Program-made: the position numbers and the translations under genes
Shown here: piece by piece, positions 45,609 to 55,918 of the stretch
How positions within the stretch are numbered: the stretch's first letter is position 1
Layout: every line of letters begins with the position of its first letter
Source of the DNA: Ophiostoma sp. CBS 140.51
Taxonomy: Eukaryota; Ascomycota; Sordariomycetes; Ophiostomatales; Ophiostomataceae
DNA: 64,000 nt
Assembly: GCA_029298735.1 (NCBI GenBank)
Contig: JANSLP010000088.1
Span: forward strand, 1 to 64,000
Reading direction: 5' to 3'
Notes under the pieces: model-generated
What the model saw: only the letters and a program-made list of their open reading frames with translations
Databases searched by the model: none
What the model was told of the DNA's origin: nothing

Positions 45609-47167
45609 GAACGGAGGGGGGTGGTAAAAGATGGTGTAATTAGGGCGATGGAGTATATGTTGACGTTTCTTTTTTTGTTTATGATTCCACGGTTTTGTTT
45701 TCGGTTTTGTCATTCTGGTGCGCTCACGGTTTATCACATTTGTTTTCTTTCGTTATATTCTGTCTCGTCATTATTTCTGTACGTCGTGCTTGATGCCTTG
45801 TTGTTTGATATTTCTTGTAACGGCACACATAATATAAAAGTACAAAAGGTACAATACACTACCATGACCCATGACTCTACTTGATTCTTCTTCATTGCAT
45901 GACATGTCACCATCACTTCACTTGACAGAACACATGATTATTTGCAACAGCTGTGTATTGTACTTTCTGGCTGGTCTGGTGAACTGCTAAAATAAGGGGC
46001 AAAAGAGGAGAAACTAAACGAAAACGAAAACTGGTTGTACAAGAATGGGAAAGAGAAACAAACTCCCAATGGAAAAAAACAAAGCAAAGCAAATAAACGA
46101 CAACTTTTCACACTTCCTTTAGGCAAGAAAAGGGTAAGAACAGAAAGACTGTTGGCGACCAGCTTTTCATTATTCTCAACTCCCCTCTGCCCGTCCATCC
46201 TTTCCCTGTGTCTCTCAAAATTCCGCTGCCAGTGAAGGCGTAGAGAAAAGAAAGACGGCCATAATAAAATCAAATAAAAGGCAACGAGAAACACGAGGTC
46301 AAAAGATCTAAAAAACATCGCAGGGAATCAAAAAGAAAGATCAAGACAAGAAAAGAAGAAGACCCTAGACTGCGTTCCGTCATACAGTTTGTTTCGACAG
46401 TTGGCCCCATCCATACCACGAAAAAATTAAGTAGATAGATAGACAAGGCCACAGCACAAAGGGAGAAATAGAGAAAAAACAGCAGTCACCAGACAGAAAC
46501 AGCCTCACATACTGAAGAGCTCAAGTAAAAACGAGTAAAATAAGATTGAACAGATAAAACGACGACGGCTCTTTTTCGGTTGGGGGAAAATACAAGACAA
46601 TACAACAGAAAAAACAACCAGTACCTCGGCGACCAACGAAGAACACTAAAAAAGAAATTGTTTCGAAGGGAAAACTTCGTAATGGCCCCGAGTGTATGGG
46701 GGAGAAACGAAGAGCGGTAAGAGCGGTAGAGCGTAAGAGCGAAACGAGATACAAAGAGCAAGAGTCGGTGGGTGGTTTTGGGGAAAGGGGCAAAAGAAGA
46801 TATGTCTATGATCAGAAAGACAAATAGGAAATCTTTGGGAGGTATCATGCAGAAAGCAACTTTTTGGCACACTTTTTGAGAACCCCGTGTATGCAGAACA
46901 GCAAACAGTAAAAAAGGAGAGAAATAAGAACAGAACGAGATAAAATCAAACGCAAATGAAGGCCCCCGCCGGTCTATGCATGACAGGTGAAATGCAGGTA
47001 AAAGAAAAAGACACCCATGTGGAAAACGGAATGATCAAAGGAAAAAAAGGCTTATTAAAAAGGGTTTCGAGCAAGTCGAACGAGAATAAGAGGGTTTTGT
47101 TGGCTTTTTGACGGCCTGGCTTTGTCCATTGACGGCGTATCGGCCAGTCTCAACGATCGCATGCGAG
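45609..47167. other. Intergenic between convergent POL1 and eIF4G
   Basis: About 1.56 kb, A/G-rich on the + strand (C/T-rich on the eIF4G sense strand), especially 46000-46950. Likely the 3' UTR of eIF4G plus spacer. Open frames here are low-complexity Phe/Leu/Ser strings; no gene supported. Confidence 0.55.
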
Positions 47168-50100
47168 CTACTTGCTGACCTTGTCGAGGCTGGACTTGGC
47201 CAGAGCAGGGGACACCGCGGTCGAGGGAGGCGACGCAGGGGTTTCCGTATCCACATTGGCGAGGGCTCTGTGAGGTGGTTAGTGATGAACTTGACATGAA
47301 ATGGATGACATAAAATGAAATTTGCTGGTACAGGGGCAACTTACTCAAACGCATTCGAGTGCGAGACGGAGTTGGAGTCTTGACGCGTCGGGGGCGTGCC
47401 AGTGCGCGAGGCCGGGCCAGAGTCGTCGCCAGGACGACCAAACGAACCACCAGGGACGTTCCGCCGGCCACTGTTGCTGCGGGACGCAAACATGGACGTC
47501 GGGCCCAGAGTGGTCACGCTCGAGCTGGCAATACGGCTCGCAGAACCCTTGAGACGGCGCAGGTCGTCCATACCAACCTGGTTGGGGATCGGCTGGTTGT
47601 ACGAGAACTGGCGCGAGTCGCCACGGCCCAGACCGGGACGGCCACCGGCGCCGCGCTGGCTGGTGCTGCGGGCAGCCTCGAGGGCCTTCTGCGCAGCCGC
47701 AGCCTCGGCCTCCTGGCGCACCTCGTCGAGCGTCTTGGGGCCCTTGTTGGTCTCGTTGGACACCCAGTTGCGGCTGCGCAGGTCGACAATGTCCATCAGC
47801 ATGAACTTGAGACGGCTCGGCAGGTCGGGGATGTCGATCACGTTCTTAATGCGGACAAAGTACGCGTCCATCATGGGCCGGCCCTTGTCGGTGCTGTCGA
47901 GGTTGGCACCGACCGTGCGCAGCAGCTTGGACAGCGACTCGATCTCGGCCTCGTCGGGTGTCGTCTCGTAGTCGACCAGCTTGCGCACACACTCGTGCAT
48001 GATGCGCTCCGTCAGCATGCCCAACTTGTACAGCTCACCAATGAACTGCACAAGACCCAGACCGCGACGCTTGGCAGCCGCCGCCTCGTAATACTCGTCC
48101 GAGAGCATCTGTGCCTCCTTGGACTCGCCCTCCTTGGGCTGCGGCAGGTCCACCTTCCAGCCGCGCTCAAACTCCTGCTGACACCGGTTGAGCAGGTACT
48201 TGCGGAAAAGAGTGCCGCCGCTGATAACTTCGCCCTTCTTGTCCTTGATCGTCACGTCCCGGATCTCGGGGCTCATGCGGTCCAGCATGCACTTGCAGAA
48301 CTTGGCGTACATCGGCGCCCAGTGTGCCTCGTCGGTGGCCTTCTCGAACGTCAGCTGGATGACCTGGCGCAGCGTGCGGCCATCCTCCTCGTCCTTGGAC
48401 TGCAGCGCAATCGTCAGGATCTGGTCTGAGATCTTGTCGAACTTCTCAGGCGTCATCTTGTTCAGCGCGGCCTTGACCTTGCGCTGCACCATGTCGGGGT
48501 CCATCATCGTGCTGCCAGCAGGGCCGGGCGCGCCACCAGCCGCACCAGGAGCGCGGTTCGTAATGCTCGAGGGCTTCCAGCCGGAGGACGAGATCGTGAT
48601 AGGCTTCAGCTCCATGCCTTGAGTCAGAGGCATGGTCTTAGCAGCCTGAGCCTCGGCCTTGGTGTTGTGGCCTGCCTGGCGGCTGTTGCCGCGTGTCGAC
48701 CGGCTGCCCTGGCGGGGCGAGTTGGGCATGCCGCCGCCAATCGTCGACGAGGGCGTGCGGGTCATGTTGCTCGGACCCGGGAAGCCACCAGGGCGGCCAA
48801 AGGACGACATAGCACCACCCACGGGGCGCGGCATGGAGCCGCTGGATATGGCGAAGCGCTGCTCCGAGGTCGTGCCAGGCGGCAGCGGCTTGGAGTTGAA
48901 GGAGCCCATGGCACCCGTCGGGTTGAACGCTGCGGCGGCGTTGCTGCGCGAGTTCTGGCGGCCAGAGTTAGTGCCGGCAGGCGTGCGCGTGCCCGAGCGC
49001 GACGAGCCCTCGCCGTCGCCAATCAGCTGCTTGACCTGCGTGTCAAAGTCCAGAGACGGTTTCTCCACAAAGACGTCCTTGAACTGCAGCAAAAAGCCGG
49101 TGTCATACTTGAAGTTGCCCTTCTTGTTGACAGCCGGGTTGAGAGCGGGGTTCGGCGACTGAATGCCCTTGGGGTACATGATCGCCGTGGGGTCGCGCAG
49201 GAAGCGAGCCGTCTTGAGCGACTGCAGCGCCGCACTAGGCTGCGGGGGCTCAACCGACTTGGTGTTAATGGGGGCCAGGTTCAGAGCCGAGGGCTTAGCG
49301 CGCTTGCCACCAGACGTCTCAGACGACGGCGACAGAGCAGAACTGCGGTCGGTGATCTTGAGGTCGCCCAGCTTGCTGGCCAGGGCATCCGTCGAGGAAG
49401 TAGCAGCAGACTCCTTGCGGTCGCTGAGGGTGATGTCGTTGATCTTCTCGGCGAGGATCTCCGTGACCGACTTGACCTTGCCGCCCGAGGCAGCAGCGGC
49501 CTCGTTCTTCTCGCGCTGGCGCTCGCGCTCCTCCTCGAGACGTTCCATCTCGCGCTCCTGGTCGCGCAGCTTTTGATCGTTAGCAGCGGCGCTAGCAATA
49601 CGGTCGGCATCGGCCTTCTTCTTTGCCTCCTCCTCGGCTGCCTTCTTCTTGGCCGAGTATTCGGCCTGTTTGGCCTCACGCTGGGCATCAAGCTCCTCCA
49701 TCTCACGGATCTGGCGCTCAAAATCGTCCTCGTCAACTACGGCGGGGGCGGCCGCGGCAGGCTCCTTGGTCTCAGCGGGAGCAGCAGCCTTGGGAGCCTC
49801 GGCGGCCTTCTCGGCAGCAGCGGGCTCAGCCTTCTTCTCCTCGGCCTTGGCAGGAGCGGTGGTGGAAGAAGAAACAATGGCAGGAGTCGACGAGACAATG
49901 ACCGGCTCAGACTTCTTCTCCTCAGCCTTGGCGGGCTCAGCAGCCGTCGGAGTACCAGCCTTGTTACGGACCTGGTCCATAAACTCTTGGCGAAGCTGCT
50001 GGGCTGACTTGGCGCCCGAGGCGCTCTCGGTTCTTGCGTGCTGGGCAACAGGCGCGGCAGGCTTAGGCTGAGGAGGGGGCGTAGAGGCCACGACCACAGG

Positions 50101-52673
50101 AGGCGTGCGCGACACAGCCGGGGTGTTAGGGCCGGGAGATGCCGGAGCCATCTTGTTGAAGTCGAGGGTCTCGCCCTGGGGGTTCTTGATGACAATGGCG
50201 TTCTTCTTGGGCTTCACAAACTGGGCACCAGCACCGGGCGTCTTCTGGGCACTGCCGGGGGTGGCGGCCGGAGCAGCCAGAGAAGCGACGCCCGTGACAG
50301 GAGTCTGGATCTGGCTGCCCGGGTTGGGACGCTCCGAGGCGGCCTGGGACGAGTTGCGCGACATGGCGGGAGCACCACCGGCCACGTTGAACTGCTGCTG
50401 GCCAGGGATGAAGGGCATGCCGTAGGCAGCGCCCTGCTGCTGGTTGAAGTTGCCTGTGTACATGTTCATCTGGTTGTAACCCGGGTAGCCCATGCCGTAG
50501 GGGGCGCCGTTGGGGTTATGCTGCTGTTGCTGGTGCATGGGCTGCTGGTGGGGGCCAGGCTGCTGGTACGCGGGGTAGTTCTGTTTTTTAGTTGTTAGCA
50601 GGCGTTCATAGTTGCCACTGGCGGGCGACAGGTCGTCCACAATGGGGGCGATGTGGCGCTTGATGGTTGGGTTGCTGTTGCTAGCACGGCGGCTGTTGAA
50701 GCTGCTGCTGTGGCCGATGTGGCTGCTGGCATTGCTGGCATTGTTGGGGCTGTTGAGGCCGTTGAGGCCGCTGAAGCTGCGCCGAGGTGGTTGAATCTGC
50801 AGGGGCACTGGTCCCTGCTCCTCGGACGCTGTGGCGGGATGCAGAGAGCTCACAAAAGCAGGCGCATCGAGCCGGTACTGGTACTTGGGCTCGGCGGCGG
50901 TCGACTCCTTTGACTGCTGCTGCTGCTGCTGCTGCTGCTCCGTATCCGGCCAACGCTTGCTGCTGAGACGACGAGGCTTGCCTCCGCCTTTCTTGTGAAA
51001 TTCCTGCTGTTTCTGCTGTTGCTCATGCTCTTTCTTGTGAGGTTGTTGCTGCTGCTGGGGTTGCTGCTGCTGCTTGTGGGGGGATTGCTTTTGCGAGTCT
51101 GAACACTTGGACGCAGAATCAAGGGCGCGGGGCTGGTAGGAGAAGTATCTGTCACCTCCACCACCACCATAAGCATCACCACCACCATTCTTGTCGCCAA
51201 ACTTGCCGCCAAACTTGTCACCAAATTTGTCGCCGTATTTGTCGCCATATTTGTCACTTCTGTCAAAACCACCACCACCTCTCTCGCTTCCATATCCTCC
51301 ACCGCGCGCGCCTTTCTTTCTGTAGACTCCACCTCTGTAGTTGTTGTTGTTGGGCTGGCTCTGGCCTTGCTGATCACCGCCATCTTGCTGGGACTTGTAG
51401 ACATAGGAAAAGGGGACAGTATTTACGTTTGCGTGCGGTGGGAAACCCGACGTGTTAGCGTATTGAATCGGCATGTAGGGCGAGCCGGGGACGGGGATCG
51501 CGTTCTGCATCTGCGGGGTGCCGTTGTTGGGCAGCGCCGGGGTAATGGCCGGGCTGACGCGAGCAGCAGCTGCCTGGGGCGAGTTGTGACCAAAGTTGGG
51601 GTGCATACCACCACGGGGCTGGAACTGGGGCGCCATGCCGCCACGACCCTGGTTCGAGGGACCACGAGGGTAAGGGCCGTTGGCCGGCTGGAAGGGCATA
51701 GCCTGGTTGTTGTAGTGGGTGCTGCCGCCGTTGTAGCCACCACGGCCACGGCCGCCAGGCTGGAAACCACCACGGTTGGGGCCGGGGCCACCGTGATGAC
51801 CGTGGTTGTTGTGATTGCCACCGTGGTTGCCAATGTCGCTGTGCACCGAGTGGGCCGAGCTGCGGCGCAGGTGCGTCGACGGGCTGCCCACGGGCAAGTT
51901 GTTACCGCTGGGGGTGAAGTTGCTATGCTTCAAGTGGCGCTGTAAAATGAAGAATTAGTATAAAAACATAGAGACGAGGGAGGGAAAGTACATACATCGC
52001 CATCACCGGTAAAGCTACCAAACTTCATGCTGGCACCATCCTGGGGGATGTTCGAGGGAGGGCGACCACCGCTGGCCGAGGGTTGGGGGATCGGGATGGG
52101 CGACTGGGACGGGGAAGGGACCGGCTGGTTGTTGCCGGCAATGGGCTTCGAGGGGGTCGAGTGCGCAATGGCAGGGGACTCGTCGTAGCCAAACTTGGGC
52201 ATCGGGGCCTTGGGGCCGGCACCAGAGGCACCGCCGTTGGCAATAAAGCTGCTGGGGCCAGTGGCGCTAATGGTGACCGAGCTCTTGCGGGCGTGGTCGG
52301 CGCTGGAGCTGCCGTTGAGGACAGCGGGGACGGCCGGGGTAATCGGCTTGCCGTTGTTGCTGCCGTTGGCAGTAGAGGCGCCCGCGGGGGACGCAGCGTT
52401 TCCGCTCATGTTTGCGTTTTGGGGTGTGGGCTTGTTGCTGCTGCCGGCGCTACCATTCAGTGGCGACACGGAAGCAGGACGAGCATAGCTGGTGCTCGCG
52501 TTCGTGGGAGCAGAAGAAGAGCCGACTACGACTGGGGAAGAAGAGCCCGTCGCAATCACCGGCGTCGCAGCGGCCTTGCCAGAAGCACCAGCTGCAGAAG
52601 CGTAGGATGCCGTGGTGGAGGACGTCGCGTTGGAGTTCGCCGGGACGTTCTGCGTAGTAGCAGGAGAAGTCAT
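47168..52673 (-). CDS. TIF4631: Translation initiation factor eIF4G
   Basis: Scaffold of the cap-binding complex eIF4F, joining eIF4E, eIF4A, PABP and mRNA; cytosol. Three exons: 52673-51996, 51939-47345 and 47267-47168 (introns 56 nt GTATGT/CTAAT/CAG and 77 nt GTAAGT/CTAAC/CAG), giving 1790 residues. The last exon adds the tail ALANVDTETPAS...SLDKVSK; without it the frame would stop inside intron 2. Content: a Ser/Ala/Asn/Pro-rich N-terminus; a Gly/Asn/Gln-rich prion-like segment with KYGD repeats and polyQ; a central Ala/Lys/Glu coiled-coil region; the eIF4E-binding motif YDTGFLLQF (YxxxxL-phi) at about residue 1171; and a MIF4G domain at about 1377-1600 (VQRKVKAALNKMTPEKFDKI, AHWAPMYAKFCKCML). 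The C-terminus is RGG/Ser-rich. The layout matches fungal eIF4G, which lacks the mammalian MA3/W2 C-terminus. Confidence 0.95.
50913..50942 (-). repeat. CAG microsatellite coding polyGln in eIF4G
   Basis: A run of CTG on the + strand (CAG on the coding strand) encodes eight consecutive Gln just after WPDTE. Further Gln-rich blocks follow at about 51010-51080. Length variation between strains is likely. Confidence 0.8.
51193..51252 (-). repeat. Five 12-bp tandem units coding K(Y/F)GD repeats in eIF4G
   Basis: On the + strand, five diverged 12-bp units of the form GTCGCCAAACTT. On the coding strand they give the series KYGD-KYGD-KFGD-KFGG-KFGD within a Gly-rich low-complexity segment. Confidence 0.8.
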
Positions 52674-54481
52674 AAGTGAGAAGAAAACGGCTTAGAAAAA
52701 GAATCGAAGCAGATTCCGAGAGCGAGATGACCGAAAAAATAAAAAATCGAAAACGACAGCGATGGAAAAAACAGGCAATCAAGCGTCTTTCCGAAAACTG
52801 GGGTGTCACGGTTCTGTTTTTTTTATGGGAAACCAATGGTAAGATGGAGGAGCCGAGGGTCGTCCACGTCGAGTCGATCGGGGGAGGGAGAAGAGAGATG
52901 ACTTCTTGTTGTTGTTTTCTCGAAGAAAAAGATCTCGAACGTCAAAAGGAGTGTGATGTCGAGAAGGGAGAAAGAACGGCAGTCGCGGGCGACAAAGTCG
53001 ATGGCGAAGAAATCGAGAACGGGGGAGCGTCGGTTCGCTTGTTCTGTTTCCCTGTCGATAGGAAAAGAGAAGAAAGACGAGACAGGACGTCGCGCGGTCG
53101 ATGAAGAAATTCGAAAATTCGAAAATATGCGCCTCCACGCAAAAAAGGTCCCAAACAAGGCCTCGTTGTTTTTTTGCTAGATTTCTGATGCCTCCGTAGA
53201 TCAACGGACGCACAAGAAACGCAAAAAAAGGAAGAAGAGGATAAAAGGAGGGACTAGGAAAAGGGAAGAAGTATCACAGATGCGCGAAAGTTGCGTTCTG
53301 TGATAGTGTTTCTTCTCGGGGGGGAGGGAATATGGTTGTGATAATTTCACTTGAGGTCGTGAAAGGGGGAAGAAAAAAAAGAAGAAGGGCGAGGGCACGA
53401 GAAGGGAAAAGGGAAGGGACAAATTTTTTTTGGAGGAAGGCGGGAGGCGAGTGGCCGTACTCCACCCACAGTCTGCGCTGGGAACAGGGACGAATACAGT
53501 GGTGATGGTGGGTAGTAGTTACTGAGTATGGTGCTGGGTCGCGCCTGCGCGCGCAAACACAAGGCAGGGTGTCGCCCAATTTTTTTACTCCTTGGGTGCT
53601 ATTTTCCTATTTTTTGGGCAATTTTTTTTAGGTTCACTCGTTCTTTCCCCCCATGTCCAATTTTTTTTTCCCTCGCGCACGCAAAAAGGTGGGCACGGGC
53701 CATGCAAATGATGGTGTTGCGACTAAGTTCACCCCCAAGGAAGGAAGGGCGCGAAGCGGACTTAAGAAGTCACTGCACCCGCTTTTTAGTACGAGAGACG
53801 AGGTACCGAGCGCGACGTTCGAGTGTCTTGCTCCTTACTGTTTGGAGCGCAGCAATACGTGTAATATTATGTGCGACACCAAACAGCGCCCAGCGGATAC
53901 ATGCATATCGCTGGTATCTGGCGTATATAGTGTACTTAGTCATTTTGGTGCTGATTTATTGGTTACACAAACAGTTTGCCTCTTGCTGCTTGTGGCTATT
54001 GTTGGCAACTTCACTGGCTTTTTCTCTTTTTCTTCAGGGTCACAAGATGATACAATGAGGCTCTTCAGCTTACGAGGCAGTTTATGACCAGATCTTCAGC
54101 AGCCGTTGATCTTGTCAATACGACGTACTGTGTAGTCAATAGTGAATGGGTGAACAAATCTACGAAGTCCGCGACGCAAACGAGAGTCAAAGAGAATACG
54201 GGAGATGAACGACCAAAAAAGATGAAAGAAAGCGGGCGCAACCAGAACGCGACTGCTAATTACAGCTGCTGGAGTGGGGGCAAAAAGGCTCTGGGGCGGA
54301 CCGCAGGGAAGGAGCAGCCCAGGCGATCCAAGCCAGTTTGGAGGTGGCAATCATCGGTTTGTGCAGTCGCGCTAGAGGCAACAGCTTGCTTGGAAGAACA
54401 GAAAAGGAGAGAACGAACGAGCAGGCGAACGAACTCCCTCCCCCCAAAAAAGAAGAAAGAGGAAAAATAGAACGTTCCGAA
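52674..54481. other. Intergenic between divergent eIF4G and kinase-like gene
   Basis: About 1.8 kb. 52680-53460 is strongly purine-rich on the + strand, i.e. a pyrimidine-rich eIF4G leader/promoter on the sense strand, with A and T homopolymers. 53570-53680 is T-rich. No gene supported. Confidence 0.55.
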
Positions 54482-55918
54482 ATGGAACACAAAATAAAAC
54501 ACGAAACGCATTCTTCTTCCGGTTCAAGCAACCACGAGGACGACTATGACGGAGACGACTATGACGGGGACAGCGTCGCCATCATCCAACTCAACGGTGG
54601 AGACGAATTCGAAGCCGACCTTGTGATGCTTTTCAACGACGAGCAAATCTCGGTCACGGTTTTTGCGGCCTGCCAGTCTTCAGGAAGCTCCATAGAGAAA
54701 CACGTCGTTGATCTGATTCGCCAAACTTCCGTTGATAAATATAACAGCCTTGCCAACGCAATTCTCGACATCATCCAGCTGGCGGGAGAGGAGGAATTTC
54801 GGCTCGTCGCCCCAAAGGCACCCGCGCTGTCGTCACATCGAAGCAACACCAAACTCCACTCGCTGCTCTACCCCAAGACACATTGCTTTGCCTTTCGGAG
54901 AGAGGCCCCCGATGCACAGCCGAAGATTGTACCCTTGTCCTCAAGCGAAGTCTAAGCCCGCGTCTGGGCGCCTCCGCCATGCGATGACGGTCTCAATGAA
55001 GACTGTGTAGATGGCAATTGCGAGAAAATCCGATCGCTCCTGTCTCATCAGCATCATCATCTTCCGCGGTACACAACAAACGACATTAACGTCATCGAAG
55101 AGATCCTCAGCGGTAGTACCGTAACGCGTGTCCGTGTCGTGCCACGCAACAACGGGGACGACGTCGACAGCCACGACAACCACGACATCCGCACGGCCTC
55201 GAATGATCTTCTCTGCAAGGCGACGGACTACGCGTCCGGCCTCATGGCATGTCCTACCTTGCGGCGTGAGCTTGTGTGCCTTTTGACGCTGCACGAGCAC
55301 AAATACCAGGCATCGTCTTCTTCTGCGCCGACGGAGTCCATGCGTGTGTGCACTCCGCGCCTCGTCGGCCTGGTCACTCACCCAGAGAACCGGCGCATCG
55401 TCGGCTTTGTCCGCGAGTGGATACCAGGCGAGCGGCTAGCAGGTGTGCTGAAGTGTGAGAAGCGTGGGAAGCCGCTCTCTGCGCACCACAAGCAGCGATG
55501 GGCCCAGCAGCTCCGCGCGTCCGTGGACGCTCTTCACGCCCTTGGTCTTATCTGGGGTGACGGTAAAACGGGCAATCTCATTGTCGGCGTCGGCGGGGCC
55601 GACGACGTGACGGGTGCTGAGCATGGAGAAGAAGAAGCCCCTGTCGGCGACTTGTGGCTGATTGACTTTGGCGGTGGCTGGACAGACGGGTGGATGGACA
55701 GCGACAAAGAGGATACGATAAAGGGGGACGAGCAGGCTGTCCAAAAGATTTTGGACGCATTGCGTATTTCTAAAAAAAAAAATATAGCGATTGGATATGT
55801 TTTGAATTTACAAGCCAGTGCCCCCTATGCCCCCCTACAGCGCAGGCAGGTAATAGAAAAAGTTGAATCCTTCTGGTGCCTTCAGGACCTACAGGGAAGG
55901 ATCCACTTGTTTTCTTAG
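54482..55918 (+). pseudogene. Fungal protein-kinase-like gene interrupted by an in-frame TAA
   Basis: One reading frame (478 codons) from ATG 54482 to TAG 55916-55918 is open except for TAA at 54953-54955. The upstream half (158 codons) has AIIQLNGGDEFEADLVMLFND and HVVDLIRQTSVDKYNSLANA, a conserved N-terminal region of a fungal kinase-like family. The downstream half has a glycine-poor N-lobe (LLCKATDY), the catalytic loop LIWGDGKTGNLIVG (HRD replaced by WGD, D-x4-N kept), and the metal-binding DFG in DLWLIDFGGGWTDGW, then a GDEQAVQKIL end region. No ATG follows the TAA until deep in the kinase domain, and I found no GT-AG pair with good branch site that removes the TAA in frame. So a nonsense mutation is likely, though an unusual intron or a sequencing error is possible. 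The last ~30 codons follow an A11 run and may be read-through. Confidence 0.6.

Noticed and set aside
48619..50007. 462-codon open frame opposite eIF4G
   Set aside because: Mirror of the Ala/Lys/Glu coiled-coil coding region; Arg/Leu/Gly-rich noise.
54929..55024. Intron that would remove the TAA of the kinase-like gene
   Set aside because: GT sites at 54929, 54937, 54950 and 54962 were tested against nearby AGs; those keeping frame lack a GTRNGT donor and a CTAAC-like branch site.
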